From: DASUWK01 sp036378435
GTDB lineage: Bacteria; Chloroflexota; Dormibacteria; Dormibacterales; Dormibacteraceae
NCBI GenBank assembly: GCA_036378435.1
Contig: DASUWK010000063.1
Coordinates: forward strand, 1-39,860
Direction of reading: 5' to 3'
DNA: 39,860 nucleotides
Shown here one piece after another: positions 15,341 to 24,285 of the stretch (position 1 is the stretch's first letter; each line of letters starts with the position of its first letter). The notes beneath the pieces are model-generated. The model ran no database searches. It had not been told where the DNA came from and was given only the letters and a program-made list of their open reading frames with translations. The position numbers and the translations under genes were made by a program.

Positions 15341-15357
15341 CTTAAGCAATGCTTAAG
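15341..15357. promoter_or_regulatory. Perfect palindrome CTTAAGCA-A-TGCTTAAG
   Basis: Two 8-bp arms around a single A form a 17-bp inverted repeat that contains the ATG at 15349 of the next gene. It is AT-rich compared with its surroundings, which favours an operator role. It sits 15 bp after the terminator hairpin. Confidence 0.45.
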
Positions 15358-16626
15358 ACTGTCTTGCTGACCACTCCCGCGCCGACAGGCCGGCTGGAAC
15401 GAAGCCGCCCCACCCTGTCCTCGCCCATGCTGCCCTGGCTCGGCATCGGCGCTGCCGCCCTCCTGTTTGCGGTCTTCGGCGCCGGGTACGACATCGTCAC
15501 GCCGTTCGCTCAGGCACCGGACGAGGGCTCGCACATCGGCTACGCACAGCTGCTGGCTCAGCACTTCCAGCTGCCGGTCGGGCAGCCGGAACGGCAGCAG
15601 CCGCCGCTCTACTACCTCCTGGGCGCCCTGCTTCTGAAGGCCGGCGCCGGCTCTTCCTCGCTGGAGGCCCTGGCGATCGTGTTCGGGATGTTGACGGTCT
15701 TCGTCGCGGCCTTCTGCGCGCGCGAGATCTGGCCCGACCGCCCCTCTCGCTGGGTCCTGGTGGCGCTGCTGGTCGGGGCGATACCGCAGGTGCAGTTCAT
15801 CGCCGCCCACGCCAGCAACGACTCGCTAACGATGCTGCTGGCGGGACTCCTCTTGCTGCTGCTGATCAGGGTCATCAAGCGAGCGCCGGGTTGGCGGGAG
15901 GTGGTGCTGATCGGCCTGGCGATCTCAGCGTCGCTGATGGTGAAGGAGACGATCTATTACCTGGCGGCGACCCTGGCGATCGCCGCTCTGATCTCGGTCA
16001 AGGGCCGGCGCACGCGCCTACTTGCCCTGGTCGCGCTGGCCGGCATTCCCTTGCTGCTCACCGGCTGGTGGTTCGTCCGCAACCTGACCACGTTCGGCCA
16101 CCTGCTGCCGGACCTGCGCCCGGTCTACACGGCCCATCCCAATCACCTGATCCTGGACGCCACCCAGCTGAGGACCTGGTCCCAGTTCTTCTTCCAGAGC
16201 TTTTTCGCCCGCCTCGGCAACATGTCGAGCCTGGTCACGGTGGGGACCCACCCTTACGTGATCTATCACCTCCTCGAGCTGCTCACGGGCTTCGTCATCG
16301 TCGCGGGAGCCCTTGCCGCCGCTGAAGGGGCGAGGCGCTCGACGAGCCTCACGCGAGTGATCACCGTTCTCCTGGTCGCGATCCCGCTGGTGGCCTTGGC
16401 GCAGGCGGTGCTGAACAGCTTCTTCATCGACGACCAGCCTCAGGGCCGCTACCTGTTCCTGGCGCTGCCCGCCATGGCGATCATCGCCGTGTTCGGGATC
16501 GACCACTGGGCCGACCGCTTGAAGCCGCTCACCCGCGCGGCCGTCTGGGGCGCGTTCGTAGCGGCCGCGTTGGCATTCGACGTGCTGAGCCTGGCCACGG
16601 CCTCGCGTCTGTTCGGCGCCTTCTGA
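15349..16626 (+). CDS. Polytopic membrane protein, DUF2142/GT39-like glycosyltransferase
   Basis: A 425-residue protein with about ten transmembrane segments. After the first membrane helix comes the loop TPFAQAPDEGSHIGYAQ and then QQPPLYYLLGA, the conserved acidic and PPLYY motifs of DUF2142/ArnT-like GT-C glycosyltransferases that use lipid-linked sugars. Mid-protein KETIYYL and the C-terminal DQPQGRYLFLALPA also fit the family. The ATG at 15349 lies inside a palindrome without a Shine-Dalgarno; ATG 15427 (MLPWLG) is a possible later start. Likely modifies cell-envelope lipids, glycans or proteins; the acceptor is unknown. Convergent with the sedolisin gene. Confidence 0.8.
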   Translation: MLKTVLLTTPAPTGRLERSRPTLSSPMLPWLGIGAAALLFAVFGAGYDIVTPFAQAPDEGSHIGYAQLLAQHFQLPVGQPERQQPPLYYLLGALLLKAGAGSSSLEALAIVFGMLTVFVAAFCAREIWPDRPSRWVLVALLVGAIPQVQFIAAHASNDSLTMLLAGLLLLLLIRVIKRAPGWREVVLIGLAISASLMVKETIYYLAATLAIAALISVKGRRTRLLALVALAGIPLLLTGWWFVRNLTTFGHLLPDLRPVYTAHPNHLILDATQLRTWSQFFFQSFFARLGNMSSLVTVGTHPYVIYHLLELLTGFVIVAGALAAAEGARRSTSLTRVITVLLVAIPLVALAQAVLNSFFIDDQPQGRYLFLALPAMAIIAVFGIDHWADRLKPLTRAAVWGAFVAAALAFDVLSLATASRLFGAF

Positions 16627-16644
16627 CGGCCTAGGTTGTACGGC

Positions 16645-19600
16645 TCACCGCACGACCAGCCACGTGCTGACCGGAGCGCTCATCGCTCCACCCGGGTCGC
16701 TCAGGGCGATGTGCACGAGGTAGCGGCCGGTGCGCGAATAGACGTGGCGGCCGATCACCTTGAAGCTGCCGGAGCCGCCGATGACGGCCACGTAGTTCAC
16801 GATGCTGCCGTCGCCCCAGTCGATCTTCGCGATCAGGCCGCCGGCGGGCGTCGTCGTGTCGGTATCGGTGCAGCTGCCGAGGAAGCCGCTGAAGTTCGCA
16901 CTCCCGTAAAGGCGGCTCGGCATCTTACAAGCGAGGATGTCGGCGTCGGGGACGGCGACAATCGACGACGCCACGCCGGCCGGCCGGTGCGGGTCATCGA
17001 CCTGCTCCAGGCTCACTGACACGGACATCGGGCCCTCGTCGCTCCAGCTGTGAGCGCCGCTCACCGTGAATGAGCCGTTCCCTCCGGTCACGGTGCCGGC
17101 GCTGGTCGTGCCGTCGCCCCAATCGATCGTCGCGGCGAACTCGCTCGCCTGGTCGGCCGTCCGCTTGTCGGTGAACGTCGCGACGCCGCCCGTGAACGAT
17201 TGACCCTCTGCCGTGGGCTTGAGCGCCAGCTTGCCGGCGGGCGGTGTGCACTCCTCGCCGACCACGAAGGTCCGCCCCACGAAGTTGGAGTTCGAGTCCT
17301 GCGGAGAGTTGTCGATCGGGCTGTACAGGCCCTGCCCGGCGAACGACGGCTGGCCGAGCGTGTTGGCGTTGTCGGTGTTGACGCCGGTCAGCGCCCAGGT
17401 CTCGCCGCCGGTGTTCGTGAGCGACTGCCCCAGCTGGGCGCCGTTGGCTCCGATGTCCTTGAGCGGCAGGTCGATCTCGACGATGCCGTTCTTGCCGCTT
17501 CCAAAGGCGCCGGTGACCGGTCCCACCGACCCAATGCCGGCACTGCTTATGGTCCCGTAGGTGTACGTCACCGAGCCCGAGGGGTCGACCTCGGCCGCGC
17601 CGTAGTACTCGATGCCGCTGATGGAGAAGATCGCGAAGTAGACGTTGGCCTGGCTGTACGCGGGGATCGTCTTCGACAGGTCGTTGATCACCAGCTGCGC
17701 GCGCAGCGTTTTCATGTCCGCGCTGAGCAGGAACTTGCTCGTGACCAGGTCGAGCTGCGGGTCCTGGCCCTGGTCCACCGCCGTCGCGGCGACGCCCGTC
17801 TGATTCCCGACGAAGGTGTCGTCGCCTGAGGCGTCGGTCCAGAGCGGAGTGCAGGCAGCGTCGCTGGGTGGAGGCAGGCCGGAGCCCCCGCCACCGCCGG
17901 TGCCGCCACCGCCGGGCGGCGGCGGGAGAGGCGGCGGGGTCGAGCCCGGGTGCGTCGGGTTGAGCGAGGTGCTGCCGGTGACGTCCTGGGCGAGGTTCGT
18001 GATCTGCGGAGTGCCCCAGCCGCTGGTGTAGTCCCAGCCGGGCGCGGCGTGGTACAGCCCGTTGGTGCCGATGATGATGTCGTTGAAGTCGCGCTGGTAC
18101 TGGGTCTGGTCCGCGGCCGTCCCGATCTTGTAGAGGGACGGGTTGGCGAAGCCCAGGTTCGAAGGCGCGGCCGCCTGGATGCGAGCCCAGGTGCCGAGCC
18201 AAAGCGGGCTCGACAGGCTGGTGCCGAGCACCGTGAGCGTGCATGACGTGCCCGGGGTGGACGGGGTGCACCCGCCGCTCCGGTCCTGGATGTTGAAGCC
18301 GTCGGTGAAGATGTCGCCCGAGATGATCGAGACGTCTGGGACGCCGCGGCAGGTGACGCCGGTATTGCCCGTGCCGCCCCCGTCGTCGGAGACGCACGGG
18401 ATGATCACGTTCGCGTCGTTCTTCTGGTAGTCGGGCTCGGCCACGAAGCGGCTGGCGCCGCCGCCGCCGTGGGTCCACGAGTACTCGAGGCCACGCTTGG
18501 TCGAGTCGCTGGAATCGGGATAGAGCACGGTGCCGCCCACCGCGACGGTCCACGGCAGCGCGGCCGGCATCGTCTGCAGGGAGTTGGGGCTCTCATAGAC
18601 GCCGTTCAGGTTCACCGGGGCCAGGTTCGCCGGGGTGACACAGCCGGAGCCGGTGTCGCCCGTGGAGGCGAACAAAGTCCGTCCTTCGTCGATCGCCTGC
18701 AGCTCGGCCGCCGTCATCGCTTCGGCGTAGTTCGCCCCGATCGCATGGAAGGCGGGGTTGTCCTCGCAGGCGCCCCACGACGCGCTGGCCTGCCGCGGCC
18801 CGTTCGGGTCGGCTGCCCAGTACGCGATGCTGGCGGTCCCGTCCGACAGGTTGGCCGCGGGCGCGTCATAGAAGTCGACGTCCGTAACGCCGGGCGCCAT
18901 GCCGCTGGAGGCCTGGGTGTCGAGCTCCCACTCACCCTCCTCGCCGGTGCTGGTGGCGCCGAAGGCGGCGGCCTCGGTCGGAATGACGCGCAGGGGAACC
19001 TGCGGGATCTTGTTCACCGTCTCGAAATCCTTGAGCGCGGCGCCCAGGCTCGCATCGCCGGGGTTGTAGAGAAAGCCGAGGATGCCGAGCTGCTCGCCCT
19101 GGCCGGTGTCGTTGGCGGGCGCGTTGTAGAGGTTCCAGAGGTCGGAAGGGTTCGCGGCAAGAGCTGGAAATGGAACGGACTGCTGCGTCTGGGCTCGAAG
19201 GCCGTCGGTCAGGAAGACGTGCTCGATGCCGAGGCCGGAAGGCACGGTCGGCGCCGACGCGTTCGCGTATGCCGTCTCTCCCATGACGTGGTAGCTCTTC
19301 AGCTCGACGTTGAAAAGCCGCTCGACGTCGCCGGCGGCGCCGCGGGCCACCCAGTAGCGCCCGGTGCCGGCGCTGTACGAGACCTGCAGGCCGCCGCCGG
19401 TGAGCCAATTCCGCACCTGGTCTTTCTGGCTGGCGGGCGCGCCGAACTCGGCCGCGAACTGCGCTGGGGTCAGGAAGCGCCGGTAGAGAGGGTCGCCCGG
19501 CCGGTAAAGCCGGCCGTAGAGGCTCTCCTCCGCCGCCCGGTAGGGGTCGGCGACCTGCAGCGCGACGGTGACCCGCTGCGAAGCCGGAAGTGCGCCGGTC

Positions 19601-19770
19601 TCCTGCATCTGCGCGAGCTCAGGGACGTCCTTCGACAGCGTCGTCGGCGTGCCGAGGCTGGCCGTGTTCTTGATCGCCGCAGTACGCGCCGTGGTGCCGG
19701 CGGCCGCGGCCAAGATGACTGCGATAGCCGCGATGAACAGCGGCGTACGCAGCCTTGAGGCTTGCGTCAT
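16645..19770 (-). CDS. Secreted sedolisin (S53 serine-carboxyl peptidase) with PKD-like C-terminal domains
   Basis: A 1041-residue exported protease. Residues 1-35 are a signal peptide; about 50-200 form the pro-kumamolisin activation domain; about 205-600 are the S53 catalytic domain. Catalytic residues are visible as E280 and D284 (EGEWELD), oxyanion D372 (STGDTGSG) and S518 (GTSLSSP). The calcium site appears as DFNDIIIG and GWDYTSGWGTP near 561-587. A Pro/Gly linker (about 609-636) leads to a beta-rich domain and two repeats, each with an IDWGDG turn typical of PKD-like modules. Sedolisins are usually acid-active; optimum pH is not deducible here. Start ATG 19770 is supported by the signal peptide; a TTGACA promoter lies upstream. 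Likely scavenges extracellular protein. Confidence 0.93.
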   Translation of the reverse strand: MTQASRLRTPLFIAAIAVILAAAAGTTARTAAIKNTASLGTPTTLSKDVPELAQMQETGALPASQRVTVALQVADPYRAAEESLYGRLYRPGDPLYRRFLTPAQFAAEFGAPASQKDQVRNWLTGGGLQVSYSAGTGRYWVARGAAGDVERLFNVELKSYHVMGETAYANASAPTVPSGLGIEHVFLTDGLRAQTQQSVPFPALAANPSDLWNLYNAPANDTGQGEQLGILGFLYNPGDASLGAALKDFETVNKIPQVPLRVIPTEAAAFGATSTGEEGEWELDTQASSGMAPGVTDVDFYDAPAANLSDGTASIAYWAADPNGPRQASASWGACEDNPAFHAIGANYAEAMTAAELQAIDEGRTLFASTGDTGSGCVTPANLAPVNLNGVYESPNSLQTMPAALPWTVAVGGTVLYPDSSDSTKRGLEYSWTHGGGGASRFVAEPDYQKNDANVIIPCVSDDGGGTGNTGVTCRGVPDVSIISGDIFTDGFNIQDRSGGCTPSTPGTSCTLTVLGTSLSSPLWLGTWARIQAAAPSNLGFANPSLYKIGTAADQTQYQRDFNDIIIGTNGLYHAAPGWDYTSGWGTPQITNLAQDVTGSTSLNPTHPGSTPPPLPPPPGGGGTGGGGGSGLPPPSDAACTPLWTDASGDDTFVGNQTGVAATAVDQGQDPQLDLVTSKFLLSADMKTLRAQLVINDLSKTIPAYSQANVYFAIFSISGIEYYGAAEVDPSGSVTYTYGTISSAGIGSVGPVTGAFGSGKNGIVEIDLPLKDIGANGAQLGQSLTNTGGETWALTGVNTDNANTLGQPSFAGQGLYSPIDNSPQDSNSNFVGRTFVVGEECTPPAGKLALKPTAEGQSFTGGVATFTDKRTADQASEFAATIDWGDGTTSAGTVTGGNGSFTVSGAHSWSDEGPMSVSVSLEQVDDPHRPAGVASSIVAVPDADILACKMPSRLYGSANFSGFLGSCTDTDTTTPAGGLIAKIDWGDGSIVNYVAVIGGSGSFKVIGRHVYSRTGRYLVHIALSDPGGAMSAPVSTWLVVR

Positions 19771-19824
19771 CTAACCCAACAACTCCCGCAGAGAGGTCCC
19801 GAACCGCAGTCCGGGCCGCCTCGG

Positions 19825-19854
19825 AATATCGGCAGGCGCAGCTCGAGGTGTCAA
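19825..19854 (-). promoter_or_regulatory. Promoter of the sedolisin gene
   Basis: On the minus strand a perfect TTGACA (19849-19854) is followed after 18 bp by GATATT (19825-19830). The start of transcription would fall near 19818, giving a leader of roughly 48 nt. It is one of few classical two-hexamer promoters in the window. Confidence 0.5.
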
Positions 19855-19896
19855 CGGCGCGAACTCGCGGAGGCGCTCCGATGCGCCTGATCCGAG

Positions 19897-21309
19897 TCAG
19901 GAGGCGGCCACCGCCTCCTCCGGCCGCGTGCGGCGCTCCAGGTTCTCCAGGGCTGGGCCCAGGTTCGCGACCAGCAGCTGGTAGGACTCGACGACGCCTG
20001 AATCTTGTCGGTGCTGCCGGGCCGCCGAGAGCGGGTTGAGCCGGCACGCTCTGTCCCAGGCGTTCAGCTCAGAAACAGCGGTGCGGGCCAGCGAGCCGGT
20101 CAGCCCGTAGTAAGCGTTCTTGAGCAGCGACGACACGCTGCCCTCGTAGTCGATCGTCGGCGACAGCCGGTTGCGCTCGTCGTCGTCGCCGGCGAGCATC
20201 CCCTCCAGAGCTCCAATCACGGCCGCGCTCCAGCAGGCGCTCCCGATCACCACGTGCTGCATGGTGATCCGCCCCGGCTCGAACACCGGCCGCGGCTCGC
20301 CGACGCGCAGGCCGGGCGCGGTGCAGTCGACGTGGACCTCGTCCGGACTGGTGGGCAGGGCGCGGTCTTCCAGCGCGATCTGCCGCGTTCCGACTGCGGT
20401 CACGCGGCCGCGCTCGACCCGCTCGATCGAGCGGAGCAGGCCCAGCTCATGCCGGCTGACGGTGGCGCCGCGCCACACGTCGGGCTCGACCGAAGGGTCG
20501 ATCCGCATGACGACGCCGTGCGATTCCAGGCGGCGGGCGAAGTCGTGCCCGTCCTCGGCCTGCGCGCAGGCCTCGACCCAGCGCGCCTGCATGTTCAGGT
20601 AGGTCGCCACCAGGTCGAGGGGCTGGATGGCGGCGCGGTCGAACACCCACGGATCGCGGCCGCGAACCCAGCGGATCCGGTCCGGATCGACGCCCGCCTC
20701 GAGCAGCCAGACGCACGTGTCCATCGCAGTCTTGCCGGCTCCGTAGACGTTGAAGCCGGAGGGCGCGTCAGCCAGCTCGACCAGCTGGTTGGGCGGGATG
20801 ACGCGCGCGCCGTCGTCGATCGAATATGTCGGGCGGCGGCGCGAGGGCACGTCAGACCCCAGGTAGCTCGCATCCACCAGGCGCTTGCGAACCTTGACCG
20901 CGACGGGCACCCCGGTGGTGAGCGAGGTCACCACGTGACCGTCGGGCGTCTCGCCGCGGTAGTCGTGGCCGTCCCAAAAACGCACTTTGCCCGAGGGCAC
21001 CAGATCCTGGTTGAGGAGCTGCTCGAAGTAGTCGCGAATGCCGTCGGCGGTGGCGCGCTCGTAGAAGCCCGCGTTCGGCCCGTTCGTATCGATCCGGTCC
21101 TCGCCCAGCTTGCGCGACGGCGCGCCGTACACGGCCGAGGGCTGGTGCAGGCGCACGAATGGGTAGGCGCTCAGCCAGTGGCCGCCGGGGGCGTGCTGCC
21201 GGTCCACGATCAGGACGTCCACGTCCTGGCTCGCGATCAGCGTGTCCGTGAAGGCCAGGCCCGACGCACCGGCGCCGACGACCAGATAATCGACCTCGAT
21301 CTGCTGCAC
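19897..21309 (-). CDS. FAD/NAD(P)-binding monooxygenase-like oxidoreductase
   Basis: A 470-residue flavoprotein with N-terminal YLVVGAGASGLAFTD (FAD Rossmann motif), then DRQHAPGGHWLSAYPFVRLHQP, a segment resembling the second glycine motif of flavin monooxygenases, and a second dinucleotide site NVYGAGKTAMDTC near residue 200. The substrate is not evident. The start is GTG 21309, preceded by a strong AGGAGGAGG, rather than the upstream in-frame codon at 21342. It is 50 bp downstream of the phosphotriesterase-like gene on the same strand and may share its transcript. It lacks the BVMO fingerprint found in the monooxygenase near 14 kb. Confidence 0.8.
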   Translation of the reverse strand: MQQIEVDYLVVGAGASGLAFTDTLIASQDVDVLIVDRQHAPGGHWLSAYPFVRLHQPSAVYGAPSRKLGEDRIDTNGPNAGFYERATADGIRDYFEQLLNQDLVPSGKVRFWDGHDYRGETPDGHVVTSLTTGVPVAVKVRKRLVDASYLGSDVPSRRRPTYSIDDGARVIPPNQLVELADAPSGFNVYGAGKTAMDTCVWLLEAGVDPDRIRWVRGRDPWVFDRAAIQPLDLVATYLNMQARWVEACAQAEDGHDFARRLESHGVVMRIDPSVEPDVWRGATVSRHELGLLRSIERVERGRVTAVGTRQIALEDRALPTSPDEVHVDCTAPGLRVGEPRPVFEPGRITMQHVVIGSACWSAAVIGALEGMLAGDDDERNRLSPTIDYEGSVSSLLKNAYYGLTGSLARTAVSELNAWDRACRLNPLSAARQHRQDSGVVESYQLLVANLGPALENLERRTRPEEAVAAS

Positions 21310-21359
21310 GCGTCCTCCTCCTTGCCAGCGGGGTGGCCGCAATTATCGGGCCCGCCGGA

Positions 21360-22328
21360 TCAGTACGCGAGCGTGTTCTCGAAGTAGCGCCGCGGATTGC
21401 CGACCAGCATCTGCGTGAGCTGGTCGTCGCTCACGCCGCGGTTGCGCAACGCCGGGAGGACGTCCTCGCTGATGTGGCGGTAGTGCCACTGCGGCAGGCT
21501 GCGCCGCAGTGCCGCGTGCGGGAACCAGTCGATGTAGCAGCTGGCGTCGTGAGAAAGGACGAGGCGATCCGTATACCCGAGCTCGCACAGACGCACCACG
21601 GTCTCGATTCGCTGCTCGAACGAGAGCAGGTTGTTGAGACCGAACCGGTCCATGCCGAGGATCGAGCCCTCGTCGGCGATGCGGCGTAGGTAGTCGAGGT
21701 CGCTCGTATCGCCGGAATGCCCGATCACGACGCGCGCCAGGTCAACCCCCTCCTCGCGCAGAACGCTCTGCGCGATCAGCCCGCCTTCGTTGTGGACGCT
21801 GGTGTGGACGGTGATCGGAGCGCCCGTCTCGCGATGCGCGCGCGCCACGGCCCGCATCACCCGCTCGACGCCAGGGGTCAGTCCGGGCTGGTCGATCGCG
21901 CACTTGAGGAACGCCGCGCGCACCCCGGTGCCTGCGATCCCGTCGCGGATGTCGCTAACGAAGAGGTCCGTCAGCCGGTCGTGCCCGGTCGTCGGATCGG
22001 GCGTCGTGTAGTGGAAGCGGAACGGGATGTCGTTGTACGTGTAGAGGCCGGTCGCGACCACGATGTTGATCTGCGTCTGCGCGGCTATCCGTTGGAGCCG
22101 CGGGATGTAGCGGCCGAGCCCGACCACGGTTGGATCGACGATGCTGGCCACTCCGAGCTCGGACAGCCCGCGCAGCTGGATGATGGCGTCCTCCACCCGC
22201 TCCTCCTCGTCCCAGCCCTCGGGGTAGTTCTGGAGCATGTCGGGCGTGAGCACGAACACGTGCTCGTGCATCAGCGTGGTTCCGAGCTCCCGGGTGTCGA
22301 TCGCGCCGCGAATCGTCTCGACCTTCAT
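21360..22328 (-). CDS. Phosphotriesterase-like amidohydrolase (lactonase/PTE family)
   Basis: A TIM-barrel metal hydrolase of 322 residues. All binuclear-site ligands are visible: HEH (H21, H23), the carboxylated lysine in AAFLKCAID (K142), H175 in ITVHTS, H204 in VIGHSGD and D261 in LSHDAS. The spacing matches phosphotriesterase-like lactonases and related esterases rather than other amidohydrolases. The real substrate may be a lactone, ester or phosphotriester. ATG 22328 is chosen as the usual family start; an in-frame GTG lies 21 bp upstream. Divergent from the haem/FAD reductase operon. Confidence 0.9.
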   Translation of the reverse strand: MKVETIRGAIDTRELGTTLMHEHVFVLTPDMLQNYPEGWDEEERVEDAIIQLRGLSELGVASIVDPTVVGLGRYIPRLQRIAAQTQINIVVATGLYTYNDIPFRFHYTTPDPTTGHDRLTDLFVSDIRDGIAGTGVRAAFLKCAIDQPGLTPGVERVMRAVARAHRETGAPITVHTSVHNEGGLIAQSVLREEGVDLARVVIGHSGDTSDLDYLRRIADEGSILGMDRFGLNNLLSFEQRIETVVRLCELGYTDRLVLSHDASCYIDWFPHAALRRSLPQWHYRHISEDVLPALRNRGVSDDQLTQMLVGNPRRYFENTLAY

Positions 22329-22393
22329 CGGCCGGGCAGCTCCCACATCACCGGCGAGCGTAAGGCTCCCAGGGATCTCCAAGCCGGCCCAGA

Positions 22394-22399
22394 TATCCT
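22394..22399 (+). promoter_or_regulatory. Putative -10 (TATCCT) of the redox operon
   Basis: TATCCT lies 4 nt before the ATG at 22404, slightly closer than other leaderless candidates here. If transcription starts a few bases further on, translation could instead begin at the in-frame ATG 22453. Confidence 0.3.
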
Positions 22400-22403
22400 C
22401 CCC

Positions 22404-23840
22404 ATGATCGCCGCCGACACTGGCGCGCAGGTCACCGTGCTCCCCTCAACCATGTCCTCAACCCGAACGCGCGTCCCGGACGGGCGCAGCCACCTCGAAG
22501 CGAAGTCCGAGCCCTTCGGCTGGAGCTCGGCGGTGCTCCTATATGCGCTCGCGGCGGCGGGAGCAATCGTCATCGTCGGGTTCTGGTGGGCGGCCACCGG
22601 CTACCGCCCGGTCCGCAGCCCAGGCGACGGGTTCAACGACGCGGGCCGGCTCACGGGCCTCCTCGGCACCTACACGGCCTTGCTGCAGCTGCTCCTGATG
22701 GCGCGCGTGCCGTGGCTCGAGGGCTCCCTCGGGATGGAACGGATCGTCTCGCTGCACCGCTGGAACGGCTACCTGACGCTGGGGCTGCTGGTTGCGCATG
22801 CCGTGTTCCAGACCGCCGGCTACGCCCTGATCGACAACGTCGGCCTGCTCCCCCAGCTCGGCGCCTTCATCAACGGCTACGAGGGAGTCCTGGCCGCCAT
22901 CGTCGCGCTGCTGCTGCTCGGGCTCGTGACGGTCCTCTCCATCACGATCGCGCGCGCGCGCCTCAGCTACGAGACCTGGTACTTCGTCCACCTCTACGCG
23001 TATCTGGCGATCGCGCTCGCGTTCAGCCACGAGATCCTGGTCGGCACCGACTTCATATCCAGCCACGGCTTCGTGGCGTTCTGGGCGGCGCTGTACGCGT
23101 TCGTCTTCGCGAGCCTGGTCGGCTTCCGGGTCTTGATGCCCCTACTGGTCTTGCGCAGGCATCGACTGCGCGTCCACAGCGTGGTTCGCGAGGCGCACGG
23201 CGCCACGTCGATCTACATCGCCGGCCGCAACTTGCAGGCGCTCGACATCCAGGCCGGCCAGTTCATGATCTGGCGCTTTCTCGACGGCCGGCGCTGGTGG
23301 CAGGCCCATCCCTTCACGGTCTCGGCGCCGGTGGACGCACGCCGGCTGCGCATCACGGCACGCAGCATCGGGGACTTCACAGGCAGCCTGGCCAAGGTGC
23401 GCCCCGGCACTCGTGTCCTGGTCGAGGGCCCCTTCGGCGCCTTCACGAGCCGGCGTTCGCGGCGGCGGAAGGTGCTGCTGATCGCGGCCGGGGTCGGCAT
23501 CACGCCGCTGCGGCCTCTCGCCGAAGAGATGGCGCGAGAGGGCCGTGACGTCTGGCTGCTCTACCGCTGCCACGCGGAGCGGGACATCATCCTGCGCGAC
23601 GAGCTCGACCAGCTCGCACGCGACCTTGGCGTGCGCGTCGAGTACCTCCTGAGCGAAGGCCCCGGCGCGCAGGGTCACGAGTCGCTGTCAGAGGCCGGCC
23701 TGCGCGACCTCGTCCCGGACATCAAAGAGCGGGCCGTCTACGTGTGCGGGCCCGCCGAGCTGGCGAAGCAGTTGCGCAGCCGTCTGGCCGGCCTCGGAGT
23801 CGAGCGGGGGGATATTCATACGGAGGCCTTCAGGTTCTGA
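22404..23840 (+). CDS. Transmembrane ferric-reductase-like haem/FAD oxidoreductase
   Basis: A 478-residue protein joining a six-helix ferric-reductase-like membrane domain to a ferredoxin-NADP-reductase domain. The haem ligands are H118 and H132 (SLHRWNGY to LVAHAV) and H196 and H209 (FVHLYAY to FSHEI), the paired-His layout of NOX/FRE proteins that holds two stacked b haems. The FAD site is HPFTVSAP near 302, the NAD(P) site is AAGVGITPLRPL near 361-372, and VCGP at 447-450 is the C-terminal nucleotide motif. It should carry electrons from cytosolic NAD(P)H across the membrane. The next gene, an extracytoplasmic FMN-binding protein, begins 1 bp after its stop, a strong hint of its electron acceptor. 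Start ATG 22404 or 22453. Confidence 0.9.
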   Translation: MIAADTGAQVTVLPSTMSSTRTRVPDGRSHLEAKSEPFGWSSAVLLYALAAAGAIVIVGFWWAATGYRPVRSPGDGFNDAGRLTGLLGTYTALLQLLLMARVPWLEGSLGMERIVSLHRWNGYLTLGLLVAHAVFQTAGYALIDNVGLLPQLGAFINGYEGVLAAIVALLLLGLVTVLSITIARARLSYETWYFVHLYAYLAIALAFSHEILVGTDFISSHGFVAFWAALYAFVFASLVGFRVLMPLLVLRRHRLRVHSVVREAHGATSIYIAGRNLQALDIQAGQFMIWRFLDGRRWWQAHPFTVSAPVDARRLRITARSIGDFTGSLAKVRPGTRVLVEGPFGAFTSRRSRRRKVLLIAAGVGITPLRPLAEEMAREGRDVWLLYRCHAERDIILRDELDQLARDLGVRVEYLLSEGPGAQGHESLSEAGLRDLVPDIKERAVYVCGPAELAKQLRSRLAGLGVERGDIHTEAFRF

Positions 23841-23841
23841 G

Positions 23842-24285
23842 ATGAAACGAGCGATGTCAGCCCTGGTGGCGACCGTCGCCGGGGTGGTCTGGGTGGTCAC
23901 CTACAAGGTTTCGCCCCCGACGAGCGGCCTGGCCAGCGTGGCGAAGCCGAGGTCCTCGCCGCCGGCGGCTGCCTCGCCGGCGCCCGCTCCGTCACCGACC
24001 GGCAAGAGCGGCACCTTCACCGGACAGGACGAGCAGACGATCTACGGCGACACGCAGGTCCAGGTGGTCCTGGTCGACGGCAAGATCACCAGCGTCAAAA
24101 CCGTGCAGCTTCCGTACGACAGACCTGAGTCCCAGTACATCAGCTCCGTCGCCGGTCCACAGCTGCAGCAGGAGGCGGTGCAGGCGCAGAGCGCCAACAT
24201 CGACGTGATCTCGGGCGCCACCTACACGAGCGAGGCCTTCGCGGCGTCGCTACAGGATGCACTCCACCAGGCAGGGCTGGACTGA
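23842..24285 (+). CDS. Membrane-anchored FMN-binding domain protein (flavinylation target)
   Basis: A 147-residue protein with an N-terminal hydrophobic anchor (about residues 7-20), a Pro/Ala/Ser-rich spacer (about 36-53) and an FMN-binding domain related to NqrC/RnfG C-termini. DVISGAT (D121-T127) followed by YTS matches the Dxx(S/T)GAT sequence whose Thr receives FMN through a phosphoester bond; T127 is the predicted site. There is no Cys, so no lipobox or haem motif. It starts 1 bp after the reductase stop, and its own stop overlaps the ApbE start (TGATG). It is most likely the extracytoplasmic flavin carrier between the transmembrane reductase and an outside acceptor. Confidence 0.88.
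   Translation: MKRAMSALVATVAGVVWVVTYKVSPPTSGLASVAKPRSSPPAAASPAPAPSPTGKSGTFTGQDEQTIYGDTQVQVVLVDGKITSVKTVQLPYDRPESQYISSVAGPQLQQEAVQAQSANIDVISGATYTSEAFAASLQDALHQAGLD

Noticed and set aside
17880..17945. GC-rich repetitive tract as a possible CRISPR or tandem repeat
   Set aside because: It encodes the Pro/Gly linker of the sedolisin in frame and has no repeat-spacer structure.
16994..18553. A 519-residue reverse-strand frame inside the sedolisin gene
   Set aside because: It is a frame shadow on the same strand, with repetitive Arg-rich content, while the S53 frame carries all catalytic motifs.
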